40,495 nt of DNA from a virus. Every line of letters starts with the position of its first letter. Within the stretch, counting starts at the first letter, position 1. This document shows, one piece after another, positions 33,872-40,233 of the stretch. The stretch spans positions 1 through 40,495 of the IMG/VR virus record IMGVR_UViG_3300030382_002979. The stretch is one strand, 5' to 3'. Position numbers and translations under genes: made by a program. Below the pieces are notes generated by a model that searched no databases, had not been told where the DNA came from, and worked only from the letters and a program-made list of their open reading frames with translations.

Positions 33872-35426
33872 TTTTAGTCTCCTTTGTACGCACGAAATTC
33901 TCGTATTGAGCGGCGCAGTATTCCTTTGTTTCGGGGGTGATGTTGTCTAAAGAACAGGCCCAGACCTTTTGTCCTGAGCGCATTCCTACCAACGATTTTA
34001 TTGTTAAGTGCTTAGACACCAAGCGTTTAGCCTTGGGGATGTCCCCAATTTGCGTGAGCAAAGTCTCTTGTAGCATGGGTGGGATGACCAAAGATGGGGG
34101 TTCCATTTCGGTTAGAGGCCAAACAATGAAGGCGGTTGCCGCACCTGCGGGACGCTTCTCTGTCCAAGCCTCTAAGAATAGACGGTCTCCCGATGAGATG
34201 CGCGCCCACTCGTCCAGCAATTCCCAGAACCTTTCTTCTGGTGGTATACCTAATTGGTCTACAGCCTTCTCGGTTTGGAGCATATACTCCAACACCTTTG
34301 ACCATCCAGGTTGTATAAACAGGGGCGAGCGCGCCACCGTATCGGGGTCAGCTTGTGTTAAGCGAGTAAGTGTGGGAAGAATCTCCTTTAAGTCCTTTAA
34401 ACGCACCAATCTGTCGGCCTCGTGCCTACGTTTAGGCGAGCCACCCAGTCCAGCGAGCCATTCCCTTGTCTTACCTGACGAATCTCTTACCTCGACAAGC
34501 CAAGGAACCGAGCTAAAGACACCTTCACATTCAGCCTTGACATCTGTAACTGAAGGGTGTTTTTCACGTGCTTGATACTTCTCGGCATTCTTACTACCCG
34601 TCTTAAACCCAGAGATAACCGTGGTATTAAATTCCTTTCGACCGAAATCTCGACCGAGTTTGGTTGATAATACCCCCCAAAGCATGTCTAAGATATCTTC
34701 GGGTATACCTTTTGCGGGATGGACGCGCCCAAGAACCTGTGCAATCTTGGCCAAGGCGTTGTTGCGGTCACCCTCATGAAAGTCCGGCAGTAATCGAAGA
34801 GTATCCAGAAAGTGTGCTACCTCTGTCGGTGTGTTACCCTCCTCTGTTTTCCCTTGCTCCTTTCTTGCGCGGATTCGAGCCATCAAAGTTGGGCTTGGTT
34901 CGGGTAAGGTGCTTACATCCAATCGGCCTGAGTATTTACCTATACGCCCATGCTTATTCATCGCGACCGACTCTGGAAGCATGATTAAACGACGGTTCTT
35001 CGCACTTGCCCTAACTTCTCCCTTGACTCCGTTGCCGAAATCAATAGTGGCGGGTAGCTTCTCACCCGGAACATCGTCGGGTAGTTTAAACCACAGATGC
35101 CAGCCGCCTGATGCGGTAGCTACCTTACCTAAACCCTTTGGCGGGGTATCATCGGGACATATCGTGTGCCAAATCGAGTCGAAGTCTGCGCCATATGTGT
35201 CTAAGTCTAGTATCAATAAGCGAGTAGGGTCGTTTGACTGAGGGCAAAGGGCGGCTCCCGTGGCATCTCCCGCATTTAGAAGGTGTGCATTCAGCAGTTC
35301 ATGTTCCTTATTCTCAATGAATTCGTCCCATTTCTTGCCGCCAAATGATGTCGGGAACTTTTGCTTGCTTTTAACGGGGAATACCCAGTATCCCTGTTCA
35401 CTAAGCGTAAGCCAATTAGTCTTCAT
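33855..35426 (-). CDS. PrimPol-type DNA primase/polymerase
   Basis: Primase of 523 aa. The N-terminal 200 residues match the bifunctional primase-polymerase domain: WVFPVKSKQKFP opening, LLILDLDTYG with the paired Asp 74 and Asp 76, and TASGGWHLWFKLP (His 110). The third catalytic position, usually in a D-(L/I)-R strand, reads GEVRASAKNRRLIMLPES here, Glu instead of Asp. The remaining 320 residues are not a recognisable helicase: no Walker motif is present, so this is not the common primase-helicase fusion. GGAGG eight bases before ATG 35426 fixes the start; the open frame extends to 35486. Confidence 0.8.
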   Translation of the reverse strand: MKTNWLTLSEQGYWVFPVKSKQKFPTSFGGKKWDEFIENKEHELLNAHLLNAGDATGAALCPQSNDPTRLLILDLDTYGADFDSIWHTICPDDTPPKGLGKVATASGGWHLWFKLPDDVPGEKLPATIDFGNGVKGEVRASAKNRRLIMLPESVAMNKHGRIGKYSGRLDVSTLPEPSPTLMARIRARKEQGKTEEGNTPTEVAHFLDTLRLLPDFHEGDRNNALAKIAQVLGRVHPAKGIPEDILDMLWGVLSTKLGRDFGRKEFNTTVISGFKTGSKNAEKYQAREKHPSVTDVKAECEGVFSSVPWLVEVRDSSGKTREWLAGLGGSPKRRHEADRLVRLKDLKEILPTLTRLTQADPDTVARSPLFIQPGWSKVLEYMLQTEKAVDQLGIPPEERFWELLDEWARISSGDRLFLEAWTEKRPAGAATAFIVWPLTEMEPPSLVIPPMLQETLLTQIGDIPKAKRLVSKHLTIKSLVGMRSGQKVWACSLDNITPETKEYCAAQYENFVRTKETKNEAEI

Positions 35427-35769
35427 TTGATTTTCCTCCAAGAAAGAATTCGCCGGATAATAACCTCCAGCACCTAGCCAATTCAAGACCCCATTCGTCT
35501 CCGTGTTCGTGTTCTACGCCCCATGTCAAAACATGCGCCCATTCGTGGGCGAGTAGTGTAAACGCGAGTTCGGGTGAGCGTATGCTCAGGTCTTTCTTTA
35601 GCCTTATTAAGTATTGTTTAGAGTGGTGAGAAGTATCCGCCATTCTCTCATCAGGCACGTCATTCGTGATTCTGATTCTGACGGGTAGCCCATCGGGAGC
35701 AGGTAACAGCGCCCTAAATAAGCGAACCATCTTCCAGAAGTATCTCCAAGTAACCTTATCTTCTAGCAT
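35416..35769 (-). CDS. HExxH metallopeptidase-like protein (SprT-like)
   Basis: A 117-aa protein with LLAHEWAHVLTW (His 75, Glu 76, His 79) followed after nine residues by HGDEWGLELARCW, where His 89 is a plausible third zinc ligand. The arrangement resembles the putative metallopeptidases of many phages and SprT/WSS1-like enzymes, which act on proteins bound to DNA. The upstream frame to 35862 overlaps a separate ribbon-helix-helix gene and is not used; ATG 35769 has AAAGG about 10 bases before it. It ends inside the primase start region. Confidence 0.7.
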   Translation of the reverse strand: MLEDKVTWRYFWKMVRLFRALLPAPDGLPVRIRITNDVPDERMADTSHHSKQYLIRLKKDLSIRSPELAFTLLAHEWAHVLTWGVEHEHGDEWGLELARCWRLLSGEFFLGGKSNED

Positions 35770-35923
35770 TTTCAGCGAGCCTTTTGATTGCTCGCCTAAC
35801 CACGGCAGAGATGGATGTATCTTCTTCGTATGCAAGTTGCTCAAGCTCTTTGTATTCTTCATCTGTTAGTCTGACCTCAATTCTGTGGCTCCGGTCAATA
35901 GAGCGTTTTTTTCTGTTAGTCAC
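35756..35923 (-). CDS. Ribbon-helix-helix transcriptional regulator
   Basis: A 55-aa protein from GTG 35923: a basic tail, a beta strand RIEVRLTDEEYKELEQLA, then a turn and a second helix TSISAVVRRAIKRLAEN. This is the classic Arc/CopG-type layout. GGAGG lies five bases before the GTG. It is shorter than usual gene-calling limits and in another frame than the overlapping protease extension, so it is easily missed. It is the first gene after the structured 35.9-36.1 kb spacer, a natural place for a regulator acting on that spacer or on its own promoter. Confidence 0.82.
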   Translation of the reverse strand: MTNRKKRSIDRSHRIEVRLTDEEYKELEQLAYEEDTSISAVVRRAIKRLAENARR

Positions 35924-35944
35924 GGCTACCTCCTATTAGGAACC

Positions 35945-36136
35945 TTTCGACCTATTAAAAGCGCGTAAAGCCAGCAAACACAAGGGCTTACGGCAAAACA
36001 CCTAAAAAATGCGACGGCGGGGGGCCAGCGGGAGAGTCTCGGCAAACTGAATGCTTACAACCGAATGCCAAATCTCTCAAAAACCGCCTTAACCCCGCCG
36101 CCACAAAAGACTTACGTTCACGCGAATAGGTCGAAA
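35945..36136. repeat. Intergenic inverted-repeat element
   Basis: TTTCGACCTATT (35945-35956) and AATAGGTCGAAA (36125-36136) are perfect 12-bp inverted arms. Inside, CGGCGGGG (36015-36022) pairs with CCCCGCCG (36093-36100). No gene is seen in the 219-bp spacer 35924-36142. The spacer separates the replication genes from the small accessory genes. The core arm TTCGACCTAT recurs in the element at the right end. Confidence 0.75.
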
Positions 36137-36142
36137 CGTCCC

Positions 36143-36337
36143 TTATAGTCGAGACGCATCCTTCCTAGCCGCGCGATGTTTCCTACCCTTCGATATCGCC
36201 AGCTCAATGGCATCCTTCGACACATGTTTCTTAATCTCCGCCATCAACATTTTCTCTAGCCAATCGCGTGGGTCGATAGCCGACTGAGCGGCTACCTGTC
36301 GGACAAGTAATTCAATGCTGTGGGAGAGTTTAATCAT
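36143..36337 (-). CDS. Small basic helical protein
   Basis: Not recognised; 64 aa. It is helical with a basic C-terminus (SKGRKHRAARKDASRL) and could bind nucleic acid. Its beginning (SIELLVRQVAAQSAIDPRDW) has some resemblance to a ribbon-helix-helix second half, but no strand is clear. The ATG overlaps the previous gene's end by 8 bases, with no Shine-Dalgarno site. Confidence 0.5.
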   Translation of the reverse strand: MIKLSHSIELLVRQVAAQSAIDPRDWLEKMLMAEIKKHVSKDAIELAISKGRKHRAARKDASRL

Positions 36338-36596
36338 GGCCCATTATCATAAGGATATTCTCGGCGTAGCCCTTAATATCTTGCAAAGAATCTCGGCTTG
36401 GGCCAGCTTCTGACTGACACCGCGCAATCTTCTGCAAGATATTGAGGAAACATACATCGATTGGTGTTCGACTGGAAGATTTCGTATTCAAGTCGTAAGC
36501 ATGCCAGAACCGCGCCGTCCTCCAATGATTCTCGGAAGGCGGCCCGTAAGCCTTCCCCCTTTCGGTAACTAACGACTTCACTGTGCGCCTTACCAT
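36330..36596 (-). CDS. DUF6378-like phage protein
   Basis: An 88-aa helical protein with ERGKAYGPPSENHWRTARFW, DVCFLNILQKIAR and a final RDSLQDIKGYAENILMI. This order (RGxxYGxPxxN, a KIAR helix and a RDxxxDIxGYA helix) matches DUF6378, a small helical family frequent in phages whose biochemical role is not known; a MazG-like relation has been proposed only from fold-like features. AGGAGG precedes the ATG, directly after the previous stop (TAA ATG). Confidence 0.72.
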   Translation of the reverse strand: MVRRTVKSLVTERGKAYGPPSENHWRTARFWHAYDLNTKSSSRTPIDVCFLNILQKIARCQSEAGPSRDSLQDIKGYAENILMIMGHD

Positions 36597-36869
36597 TTAA
36601 ACGTCCTCCTTATTTTTAGTCATGAAAACCATTCTCGCCGCGTTCTTAGCCTTGACTTTACGCATCTCCTCAATGAGTTGAAGCGCCTTAGTCAGCGGCG
36701 CACGACCTCTTCGATGGAACCTCGCCCTCGGAAAGGCAATGCCTTCCTGCTCCAATACTGCCCAAGTGGTGCGTCCCTTTCTAATCCAGACATGCGCCGA
36801 CGTGTAGCATCGTTTACACAGCCCACGTGTGTGCGCCACCCTATCACAATCCGTTACGTTACACTTCAT
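36597..36869 (-). CDS. Zinc-finger protein
   Basis: A 90-aa basic protein opening with MKCNVTDCDRVAHTRGLCKRC, a C-x4-C-x8-C-x2-C zinc site of the kind found in the N-terminal part of phage HNH-type and other DNA-binding proteins. A basic helical region (RRGRAPLTKALQLIEEMRKV) follows. No HNH catalytic motif is present. It probably binds DNA or RNA. GGAGG precedes the ATG. Confidence 0.62.
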   Translation of the reverse strand: MKCNVTDCDRVAHTRGLCKRCYTSAHVWIRKGRTTWAVLEQEGIAFPRARFHRRGRAPLTKALQLIEEMRKVKAKNAARMVFMTKNKEDV

Positions 36870-37162
36870 TGTCCATCCTCCACGGCAGTATCCAAGTCGA
36901 ATTCAATCTCAGCTAAATCCTCCAAATCTTCAGGAGCGAGCATCTCCTCATAACAAGACCAACCGTGCTTATCATCCCACCATTCCTCATCGAGAACGGT
37001 TTCCGTTAATTCGGTCTTGTCCAAATCCTCAAGCATCTCTACCTGCTTCTCTAAGTCTGCTAACGACGTGCCTTGAAGCGTTATGGTCGTATCAGTCTCA
37101 TACGAAATGAACTTATTTAGCCTCACATGGACATCAAGTTCCCAAGTATTATTGTCCGTCAT
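36866..37162 (-). CDS. Acidic protein of unknown function
   Basis: Not recognised. It is 98 aa from ATG 37162, strongly acidic (for example DLEKQVEMLEDLDKTELTE, and EDLEDLAEIEFDLD at the end). Acidic small phage proteins sometimes mimic DNA or inhibit host enzymes; there is no direct evidence for that here. GGAGG lies before ATG 37162; the frame is open to 37219 but that part overlaps the next gene. Confidence 0.5.
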   Translation of the reverse strand: MTDNNTWELDVHVRLNKFISYETDTTITLQGTSLADLEKQVEMLEDLDKTELTETVLDEEWWDDKHGWSCYEEMLAPEDLEDLAEIEFDLDTAVEDGQ

Positions 37163-37367
37163 TTTTCTTATCCTCCATGCGTTGTTTAAACGTCTCCATC
37201 CAGTAAACGAGGTAATCACCAGCCAAACCTTGCGTCAATCCAAAAGCATCAACTAAGAATTCCCCTGCTCCAAACATGTTTGTTACGCCCGACTCTCTCA
37301 AGTCATCAAGGTATTCCGCATGTTGTTCGGTATACCCATCAGGCACTTTAATCGACTCACTAACCAT
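37149..37367 (-). CDS. Small conserved phage-type protein
   Basis: A 72-aa protein with GVTNMFGAGEFLVDAFGLTQ and LVYWMETF. The MFGAxxxLxxxFGL...YWMxTF pattern is one I recognise from many short unannotated phage and plasmid proteins. Function unknown. ATG 37367 follows GGAGG by about 10 bases and overlaps the preceding stop. Confidence 0.58.
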   Translation of the reverse strand: MVSESIKVPDGYTEQHAEYLDDLRESGVTNMFGAGEFLVDAFGLTQGLAGDYLVYWMETFKQRMEDKKNDGQ

Positions 37368-37716
37368 CAAATCTATCCTCCAAGTGTATTTCTCTATTTG
37401 TTGCTATTGAGTGCGCTTGGTCATCTAAGCCCAAATCACACACTAATGTATCCCACTTGATTCCAGATACGGAGACATGCTCCCCCTCTATCATCAAGTC
37501 TGTTACCTCATAGTCAAATTCTGGACACCACCCCTGCTCACCAGGGTCTCCATTCGACTCGTAAGGTCTGTCAGCCTCGCCCCTTTCTGTGCAAGTAACG
37601 TGTAAACACAACGTAACCTGAACATCTGACCAACCATCCGCCAGTTCCTTCAACGTAATGGTTGCTTCAGGGTAAGCTCTCGCCAATCTATCTAAATCAG
37701 TATTCACTTCGACCAT
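37360..37716 (-). CDS. Protein of unknown function
   Basis: Not recognised; 118 aa, acidic, beta-rich (EATITLKELA, VQVTLCLHVTC, YEVTDLMIEGEHVSV). Cysteines are present but not arranged as a ribbon. AAGGA precedes the ATG. It overlaps both neighbours. Confidence 0.48.
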   Translation of the reverse strand: MVEVNTDLDRLARAYPEATITLKELADGWSDVQVTLCLHVTCTERGEADRPYESNGDPGEQGWCPEFDYEVTDLMIEGEHVSVSGIKWDTLVCDLGLDDQAHSIATNREIHLEDRFDG

Positions 37717-38057
37717 TCTTCCTTCAACTCCTCGCTGAACAACTCCAGCGCATCGGGTGTAAAATCTATACGTCCACTCGGTAGCGTGAAATCACGCACC
37801 CGAACAAACATGGTGGCAAGGAACTCAGGACTAACCCAACCAAGGGGCTGTCCGCAGACCTCGCCATCGGGAGACATGAGAGCAACCTCGGCATCATGGC
37901 TATCGATTGCCTGCGACAGCCGCCTAGAGTCAGCTTTCCTATCCTCCATCCGCTTCCTGGCCTCGCAGTAATGGAACGGACTCCATCTCACCGAGAGACC
38001 AAGCCCATTCCGAAACCTCACCGTGAAACCATTTTGGGACTGTGTAAACGCCCTCAT
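37704..38057 (-). CDS. Protein of unknown function
   Basis: Not recognised; 117 aa from ATG 38057, preceded by GGAGG. It opens with a beta-hairpin-like region (GFTVRFRNGLGLSVRW) and a YCEARKRMEDRKADSRR helix; the middle contains a likely strand pair (AEVALMSPDGEVCG). ATG 38078 is in frame upstream but lies in the previous gene. Confidence 0.48.
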   Translation of the reverse strand: MRAFTQSQNGFTVRFRNGLGLSVRWSPFHYCEARKRMEDRKADSRRLSQAIDSHDAEVALMSPDGEVCGQPLGWVSPEFLATMFVRVRDFTLPSGRIDFTPDALELFSEELKEEWSK

Positions 38058-38245
38058 CGCTCGTCCTCCTCTCTCCAAACTACGCCAAATTCGCTAGGCT
38101 CGTAGCCCTCATCCTTGTTGTCGCAATCGGGACACCACAGGTCTGTTCGCGCTAGGTCATCGGCACACCTTTCACCATTATTCAGGTGAGTCCACTCACG
38201 ACTCTGAACATCAGAGCCGCCACATTTTTCGCAGACCCAACTCAT
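38054..38245 (-). CDS. Small zinc-ribbon protein
   Basis: A 63-aa protein: MSWVCEKCGGSDVQSREW and, further on, LWCPDCDNKDEGYEP, a four-cysteine CxxC...CxxC ribbon. GGAGG precedes the ATG. It overlaps both neighbours. Proteins of this size usually bind zinc and nucleic acids or partner proteins; nothing more can be said. Confidence 0.6.
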   Translation of the reverse strand: MSWVCEKCGGSDVQSREWTHLNNGERCADDLARTDLWCPDCDNKDEGYEPSEFGVVWREEDER

Positions 38246-38862
38246 CGCGCGACCTCCATCTGATTACCACACCCACAAGTAGGTGGGGGCAGAACCTCAA
38301 GCCATTTGCGGGTCATCCGAGCGATACAACCACAACTCCAGCATTGAATCTTAATCATTCTTGACCCCGGTTTCTTTCTCGCTTGACCATCCAAGCCCGG
38401 ATGCGGATACTCACCGAGCATCTTATTTACAAGTCCCAACTTTCTCTTTAGGATTTCACCCGCAACGGTCGCGGTCATTTTGCCCTCCAGCCCTACTGCC
38501 TTGGCTACCTTTCTGAATGGGCCTCTATGACCGCACTCAGTGCCAACCGACGCATGAACCATCTCATGAAGCAAAACCGCAAGAACCTCGATGGGGTCAG
38601 TCAGCTCAGGACTAATGAAGATGTGCGCCCTCTCCTTATCCCCACTTGCCTTCTTGTCCCAACATTGTCCAATCGTCTTTCCATGCGCCCCACCTCTTGA
38701 ACCCTTTGCCCAACCCACCGAAACATGTGGGGTCAGGAAATCTGGAGCAGAGACTCTAGTCATCAAGGGGCGTAGCTCCCCAACCGCAGACTGGAGCCAA
38801 TCCTCCCTGTTCGACGCAATGGCGGCTTGCCTTACTGTTCCTAGCTGTATCACCTCCATCAT
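38242..38862 (-). CDS. SprT-like zinc metalloprotease
   Basis: A 206-aa protein with VLLHEMVHASVGT (His 99, Glu 100, His 103), a third ligand in CGHRGPFRKVAKAVG (His 112) and a C-terminal zinc ribbon (CWSCGC near 174-179 and CGCG near 196-199). This is the full SprT/Spartan-type layout. Cellular relatives cut proteins crosslinked to DNA; here the target could be host DNA-bound proteins or phage terminal complexes, which is inference. GGAGG precedes the ATG; a second ATG follows directly. Confidence 0.85.
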   Translation of the reverse strand: MMEVIQLGTVRQAAIASNREDWLQSAVGELRPLMTRVSAPDFLTPHVSVGWAKGSRGGAHGKTIGQCWDKKASGDKERAHIFISPELTDPIEVLAVLLHEMVHASVGTECGHRGPFRKVAKAVGLEGKMTATVAGEILKRKLGLVNKMLGEYPHPGLDGQARKKPGSRMIKIQCWSCGCIARMTRKWLEVLPPPTCGCGNQMEVAR

Positions 38863-39233
38863 TCAACCTCCGAGCGTTTAAACGCACTCACATAGAGCTG
38901 GAACTGTCCCGTCTCTGTGATGGCGAATCCAGGGATGAATCCCTCATCTTCGCATTGGTCATAGAACGACCGCGCCTCTTCGATAAACTGCCTATGAGTT
39001 AAGGCTGGTTCATCTTCCGCACCCATTCCAGACGAATCGACAAAGAATGTCTTTTCATACCCATCATCATCGATTGGCTCCCAACCATCTGGCAAGTAGT
39101 CCCCCAAGTTCGGGAAGGGGAATGGTGGTGAAATCTCCCAACGAGTTGCTGGAATGAAAGGTTCCTGGTTCCTTTCTGCCGCTTCTCGACCCGTCTCCTT
39201 CGAGAGTTCTTTAATGTATTCAACGCTCATCAT
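38859..39233 (-). CDS. Protein of unknown function
   Basis: Not recognised. It is 124 aa from ATG 39233, preceded by GGAGG. It has a helical start (VEYIKELSKETGREAAERN), then an acidic, Pro/Phe-rich segment (ISPPFPFPNLGDYLPDGWE), and a C-terminal region FYDQCEDEGFIPGFAITETG. No motif recognised. Confidence 0.5.
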   Translation of the reverse strand: MMSVEYIKELSKETGREAAERNQEPFIPATRWEISPPFPFPNLGDYLPDGWEPIDDDGYEKTFFVDSSGMGAEDEPALTHRQFIEEARSFYDQCEDEGFIPGFAITETGQFQLYVSAFKRSEVE

Positions 39234-39261
39234 GACTGACCTCCGTGGTCTCAATTAAACT

Positions 39262-39280
39262 AAAATCCGACCGCAGTCGG
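39262..39280 (-). terminator. Candidate rho-independent terminator
   Basis: CCGAC (39267-39271) and GTCGG (39276-39280) form a 5-bp stem with a four-base loop. On the minus strand the stem is followed by ATTTTA and more T-rich bases. It lies after the 33-codon zinc-ribbon gene and before the next gene. The stem is short, so it may be only a partial attenuator. Confidence 0.4.
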
Positions 39281-39330
39281 GGTGATTTGGTGAGCAGTTT
39301 TGACTCATGCTCAGGAGTTGAATCCAGAAC

Positions 39331-39432
39331 CTACGGAGTAGAATCGCAGGATAGGCAAATCAGCCCTTTATCAGTTTTGACTGCTTCAGACTCTGGTAGT
39401 CGGGACTCGCAGTTGGCGCATCGGATACTCAT
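39331..39432 (-). CDS. 33-residue zinc-ribbon micro-protein
   Basis: A short frame starting MSIRCANCESRLPESE and ending with CLSCDSTP: CxxC...CxxC spaced for one zinc ribbon. GGAGG lies just before the ATG, and the ATG overlaps the previous stop (TAATG), both typical for this operon. It is too short for normal gene finding. Function unknown. Confidence 0.6.
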   Translation of the reverse strand: MSIRCANCESRLPESEAVKTDKGLICLSCDSTP

Positions 39433-39659
39433 TAGTCCTCCTCCCTCTTGTATTCGAGTGCGGCAATAAAGAGTAACTTCTTGGCAAACTCTTCTAGTGC
39501 TTCAATCGAGCAAGAGAAGTCCACCTTAATCCCAGCACACTTAAATGTTAAGTCGGGGTTATCCCATGTGTAGCATGAGCGTGTAATGTCCACCTTTATT
39601 GGGCGGTCATCCTTCCTATTGAGCCTAAGACTCTCGTAAACGGATTTGCTTACTTTCAT
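39432..39659 (-). CDS. Small protein of unknown function
   Basis: Not recognised; 75 aa. It has a basic N-terminus (SVYESLRLNRKDDRPIKVD), two central strands and a C-terminal helix EALEEFAKKLLFIAALE. AGGAGG precedes the ATG. It is the first gene of the long minus operon, directly after the 329-bp leader region. Confidence 0.52.
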   Translation of the reverse strand: MKVSKSVYESLRLNRKDDRPIKVDITRSCYTWDNPDLTFKCAGIKVDFSCSIEALEEFAKKLLFIAALEYKREED

Positions 39660-39988
39660 TTTTGACCTCCTATGGTCTGGATTTTATTGGTAGTAGCTCG
39701 GTTAGAGCCAACGAGTTTAGTGTTGGGGAGAGACGGGTGAGGGACTAACTCAACCGACAGCCGCTAGTCTGCGATGAGGCAACGACAGGTATCTCACAGT
39801 AATGAGGGGGACTCAATCTTCTGTGTGCCAACTCTCCTAGAACCTGCCAAGTGTAGACTTCAACAATCTGAACTCTAGTCATCAGGCTCTAACCGTGCTG
39901 TGTAAACGCTTACACAACGATAAAATATAAGAGTGCCTCTTATTCTCGGCTTACTCTCTGGATTGGATTGGACTCAGAAAAACGGACA
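39660..39988 (-). promoter_or_regulatory. Leader region upstream of the minus operon
   Basis: There is no gene in this 329-bp stretch on either strand. It ought to hold the promoter of the minus operon. AT-rich TATATTTTATC (minus strand, around 39918-39928) is the best -10-like block, but no good -35 partner was found. The palindrome at 39899-39916 lies right beside it. No tRNA could be folded from the region by eye. Confidence 0.4.
39899..39916. promoter_or_regulatory. Operator-like palindrome TGTGTAAACGCTTACACA
   Basis: Perfect 7-bp arms TGTGTAA and TTACACA around ACGC. The site lies in the leader of the minus operon next to an AT-rich block, as expected for a dimeric repressor or activator. 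On the minus strand it contains CGTTTACA, a member of the motif family repeated through this arm. Confidence 0.55.
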
Positions 39989-40006
39989 CGCCCCCCGAAG
40001 GGGGCG
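39977..40006 (-). terminator. Rho-independent terminator with UUCG loop
   Basis: Read on the minus strand, CGCCCCC and GGGGGCG (stem arms at 40000-40006 and 39989-39995) enclose a TTCG tetraloop, a very stable hairpin, followed six bases later by TTTTT. It lies 11 bp after the stop of the 40018-40233 gene and should end that transcript, separating it from the long minus operon. Confidence 0.75.
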
Positions 40007-40017
40007 CGCCCTGATAC

Positions 40018-40233
40018 TCAGTCGCTCATACTCATTGCTTGCTCCTTCTGATAGATATTGATACCTATCGTAATCTCGGAGCCGTCCTTCAAGCGCAGGG
40101 TCTTATTCCCACGGGTTGAGGCCAGCACTAACGACTTACCACTCTTCGATGGTGTCCCGCCTTTCGTGGTGTCCACGGTCAGCGTTACCATTCCGTCATT
40201 CTCGGTGGCAGTAATGTTATCTCCTATCAACAT
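40018..40233 (-). CDS. Small protein of unknown function
   Basis: Not recognised; 71 aa. It is beta-rich (NDGMVTLTVDTTKGG, KSLVLASTRGNKTLRL, GSEITIGINIYQ), with alternating hydrophobic residues, like a small barrel or sandwich. AGGAG lies eight bases before the ATG. It is a one-gene unit with its own terminator, upstream of the main minus operon and next to the large dyad at the right end. This suggests strong separate, probably early, expression. Confidence 0.6.
   Translation of the reverse strand: MLIGDNITATENDGMVTLTVDTTKGGTPSKSGKSLVLASTRGNKTLRLKDGSEITIGINIYQKEQAMSMSD

Noticed and set aside
35770-35862. Longer N-terminus for the 35416-35769 metallopeptidase
   Set aside because: The stretch is covered in another frame by a convincing RHH gene with a strong SD, and the extension has no family similarity.
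39292-39308. Short frame starting MSQNCSPNHPDC between 39331 and the terminator
   Set aside because: Seventeen codons, no SD site, and it runs through the terminator stem.
39780-39880. tRNA-like fragment in the leader
   Set aside because: No acceptor stem or T-loop consensus could be folded.
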